This document shows positions 61,588 to 64,000 of a stretch of 64,000 bases of DNA, in pieces. The translations under genes and the position numbers were made by a program. How positions within the stretch are numbered: the stretch's first letter is position 1; each line of letters opens with the position of its first letter. Under the pieces are notes generated by a model. It made no database searches. It saw nothing but the letters and a program-made list of their open reading frames with translations, and was not told where the DNA came from. Source of the DNA: Trogon surrucura (taxonomy: Eukaryota; Chordata; Aves; Trogoniformes; Trogonidae). The DNA is taken from NCBI GenBank assembly GCA_020746105.1, contig CM036623.1, positions 868,001 to 932,000 of the forward strand, read 5' to 3'.

Positions 61588-64000
61588 GTAAAAATATTGC
61601 TTGATTCTCTTCTCTCTGATGTTAACTTGATTATTTTGAAAAGGCATAGATTGTATAAATTTCATGAGGTAGCAAGAGAGTCGCCCAGCTTCCTCTCCCT
61701 CCCTCTCCACCTCTCATTCATTTAACTCATTTTTCTCTCTCCCTTTGAGGAAAACTTTTCTTCTTTTTTTTTTTTTCTTTCTTTTTCCCCAGTACCAGTA
61801 GCTCCAAGGAAAGCCCAAGTGCCAGATCTATCCTTTCTAGCATTGACAGAGTATTTTTACAAGTACTGAGCATGCAATTTCAGCTGACATGAACTCAAAA
61901 TAGTCACATGGTCTACCTTGAAAATCAGAACACTGGTAGGTTTTTTTCCCTCTAGCTTCCCTGCTATGCTAGTAGCAATAGTAGCAGATACAATAAAAAG
62001 AGTAAAAAATAATAAAAGGTAGCAGTAATATTACCATGTTACTGAAAAAAACTACCCAGCGCACAGCCATGTTTACTATGCTACAGTAAACATTTTAAAA
62101 ACAACCAAAACTACAACAGCTGCCACCAAATTTTGCAACTAGAACAGAATTAAGATCCCTTGCATACTTTATCATATGCATCTATTCTAAACAACAATAA
62201 TTGCACAGGTGTTCTCCATTCACTCTTGGGAGGGAGATGGCAGGACAGGAATAGCTCTAAGAATTGAAAGTAAAATATTGGCTTCTGAGAAGTCAATGGG
62301 AAAATCCTACTAAACTTCTGTGGGAGCAGACTTTCTGCCAGAAGTTACAAGGGTTCATATAGGGGAATGGCCTTATTACTATATTTCTTTGGATACTAAT
62401 CTGCATTTATTGTTCTAGTATACTGGAGAACTCAGAAGCCATTTTCTTACTGGCTCAGACTGCTGGAGGCTGGGGTTGTCTAAGGTAAAACCACTCCTAG
62501 TTCAGGCTAAAATATTTTTTTCTTTGCAGCTCAGATTGTTGTCAAAGAAATATAGGAATCTTGCTTCTTATGCAAATGTTTCTCACAGGTGTGAAACTGC
62601 CCCTCCAAGAAGTATTAAAGAGGCTCATCTACAAAGGGGCTGGATTTTATTTTTGCTTCTGCATCAGGTGGCACAATGAGGCCAGGAAGTAGTGTAACAC
62701 ATGTCTTAAAAGCTAATAAGATGACAGAAGTACAGTTGGCAAGGTGTTTGCTGCTTTTGTAGGCAAAGAAATGTAATAACATTCTCCACAATTTGCAATC
62801 TCCAGTTCCTCCTCACCTTAATGAAACACCTTCTGTATGGATGGACAATTATGGAAAAACACTTCATAATGACTTTCTTTCATAATGACTAACCAAGTCA
62901 TTATGACACCAAGTCAGTCAGTCCCTGCCACAACAAAAATAGATAGACAGCTCCACAAAGACTGGCCTCAAAAAAGGCAAAGATTTCCTCTGCTCTAGAA
63001 ATCTTAAGAGCCGAGGTTTAATTAGAAGGGACAGGCCTGGACATGTCTTTTGAGGCTTGTTTCTTTGCTGTTCTGAAAAAGAAAAGCATCTACCCTTATC
63101 TAATGGCCTACAGGCATGTTTAATAAGAAGACACTCCCCAGTGTCAAGATAAGACATGCCTTGTCAGCCACAGTGAGATGATAGATACTTCCTGCTGCAC
63201 CAGCAGAGAGAAAGACTTCAGTCTAGATGGTCAGATGTCCATCCACTGTGCATTCTGAACAAAATCAGAACTGCAGAGCCTACGCTGTCTAAGGTTTCAC
63301 ACTGACATTTTCCATGACAGGAAAGGATTAACTTCAGTCAACTTAGGGTTGAACATGTATTGATGGATTCAGTTGTGTGTGAAAGCTCTCCCTATGTCTA
63401 TGCAAGCAGATCGTTTTAGGAATCTCCTATATAAATTAGTTCTTCAATGACCTCAGCGTACCTGAAGGACAGGAGGAGGAGGAAAGTACAGTAAATAACT
63501 CAATTTTCATCAAATGAATTGATCAATTAACATTAAAGAATGTTGAAACTATGATACTTTTCAGCACATAGTAACAGGATGTAGATTTCAGCAAGTGGAA
63601 GACTTGCTTTTTCACTGTTATTGTAGGGGACAAATTTGAGGGCAGGATGTCGGATCTCAGCACCTAGCATACTCTTTTTTGAGGTCCTAAAAGATACAGG
63701 TTTAATAGAAATACCCAAGGGCATGCTGGCAGAACCCGCCTGTATTCCATCACCAGCTAATCTCTACTACTCATGAAGGGCAGAAATTTTACACGTACTA
63801 GATGAATTTCAGTTCATCTAGAGAAGAACACTGATGGTCATTATGGAACTGACAGCAGCGCTGCAGCACACTCACTGCCTTCTACAGTCATTCCTTTTCT
63901 TGTTTATGTTTAATCCCTTCGAATTACCAGAAAAGTAATGGACTGAGCAGGCACTAAGACGCAACATGTAGCACTCTGTCTCTCTATCCTTAACATAAAC
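61588..64000. other. Noncoding DNA, no gene seen
   Basis: A pyrimidine-rich tract lies at 61690-61790 (CCTCTCC and TTTCT units with a T run). A perfect 11-base hairpin is at 62880-62906. Nothing else recognisable up to the window end. Confidence 0.6.
62880..62906. repeat. Perfect 11-base inverted repeat
   Basis: TCATAATGACT at 62880-62890 and its exact complement AGTCATTATGA at 62896-62906 are separated by AACCA. A further direct copy, TTCATAATGACT, lies 16 bases upstream at 62863-62874. It could be a small hairpin or a pair of factor-binding half-sites. Confidence 0.75.

Overview
The window reads as vertebrate, and specifically avian, nuclear DNA. The evidence is its repeat content: at least nine LINE fragments of the CR1 family (the dominant bird retrotransposon), two short SINEs with a tRNA-Ile-like head fused to a CR1 tail (the TguSINE1 type known from zebra finch), and two lone long terminal repeats, one of a typical avian ERVL type. 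Short interspersed repeats, A/T-rich single-copy background, and the lack of long real reading frames, operons or ribosome binding sites rule out a bacterial or phage source. The SINE and LTR types point to Neoaves, possibly a passerine or close relative; the species cannot be settled from the sequence.

Layout. 1-9.5 kb: A/T-rich noncoding DNA with low-complexity tracts, one old CR1 tail at 4.85 kb and a GC-richer patch at about 5.4-6.6 kb. 9.5-13.1 kb: two tRNA-CR1 SINEs in opposite orientation, heads facing each other, with CpG-richer DNA between them. 13.1-24.7 kb: an old CR1 remnant near 16.8 kb, a 22-base C run at 17.8 kb, a solo ERVL-type LTR at 19.5-20.0 kb, a fairly young CR1 3' end at 23.1-23.6 kb and a second solo LTR at 24.0-24.7 kb. 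24.7-37.2 kb: mostly featureless, with CR1 tails at 28.4 and 35.6 kb and a pyrimidine-rich zone at 32.6-33.3 kb. 37.2-38.2 kb: the largest LINE copy, about 1 kb of CR1 ORF2 with reverse-transcriptase motifs. 40.2 kb: a perfect 29-copy AAAAG array. 48-55 kb: three more CR1 fragments. 61.4-61.6 kb: one possible coding exon of unknown identity.

No host gene could be assigned with confidence. The window is best read as part of a gene desert or one or more very long introns. Nearly all open frames of 60-150 codons have the composition of chance frames in noncoding DNA; the exceptions are the CR1 ORF2 remnants and, weakly, the candidate exon at 61,451-61,587. The retroelements are of mixed age: CR1 tails that barely align lie alongside a CR1 copy whose frame is still open. 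I found no new biological system. The items most worth a second look are the facing SINE pair, the long uninterrupted AAAAG array, the C22 tract, the candidate exon and an RFX-like palindrome at 59,968.
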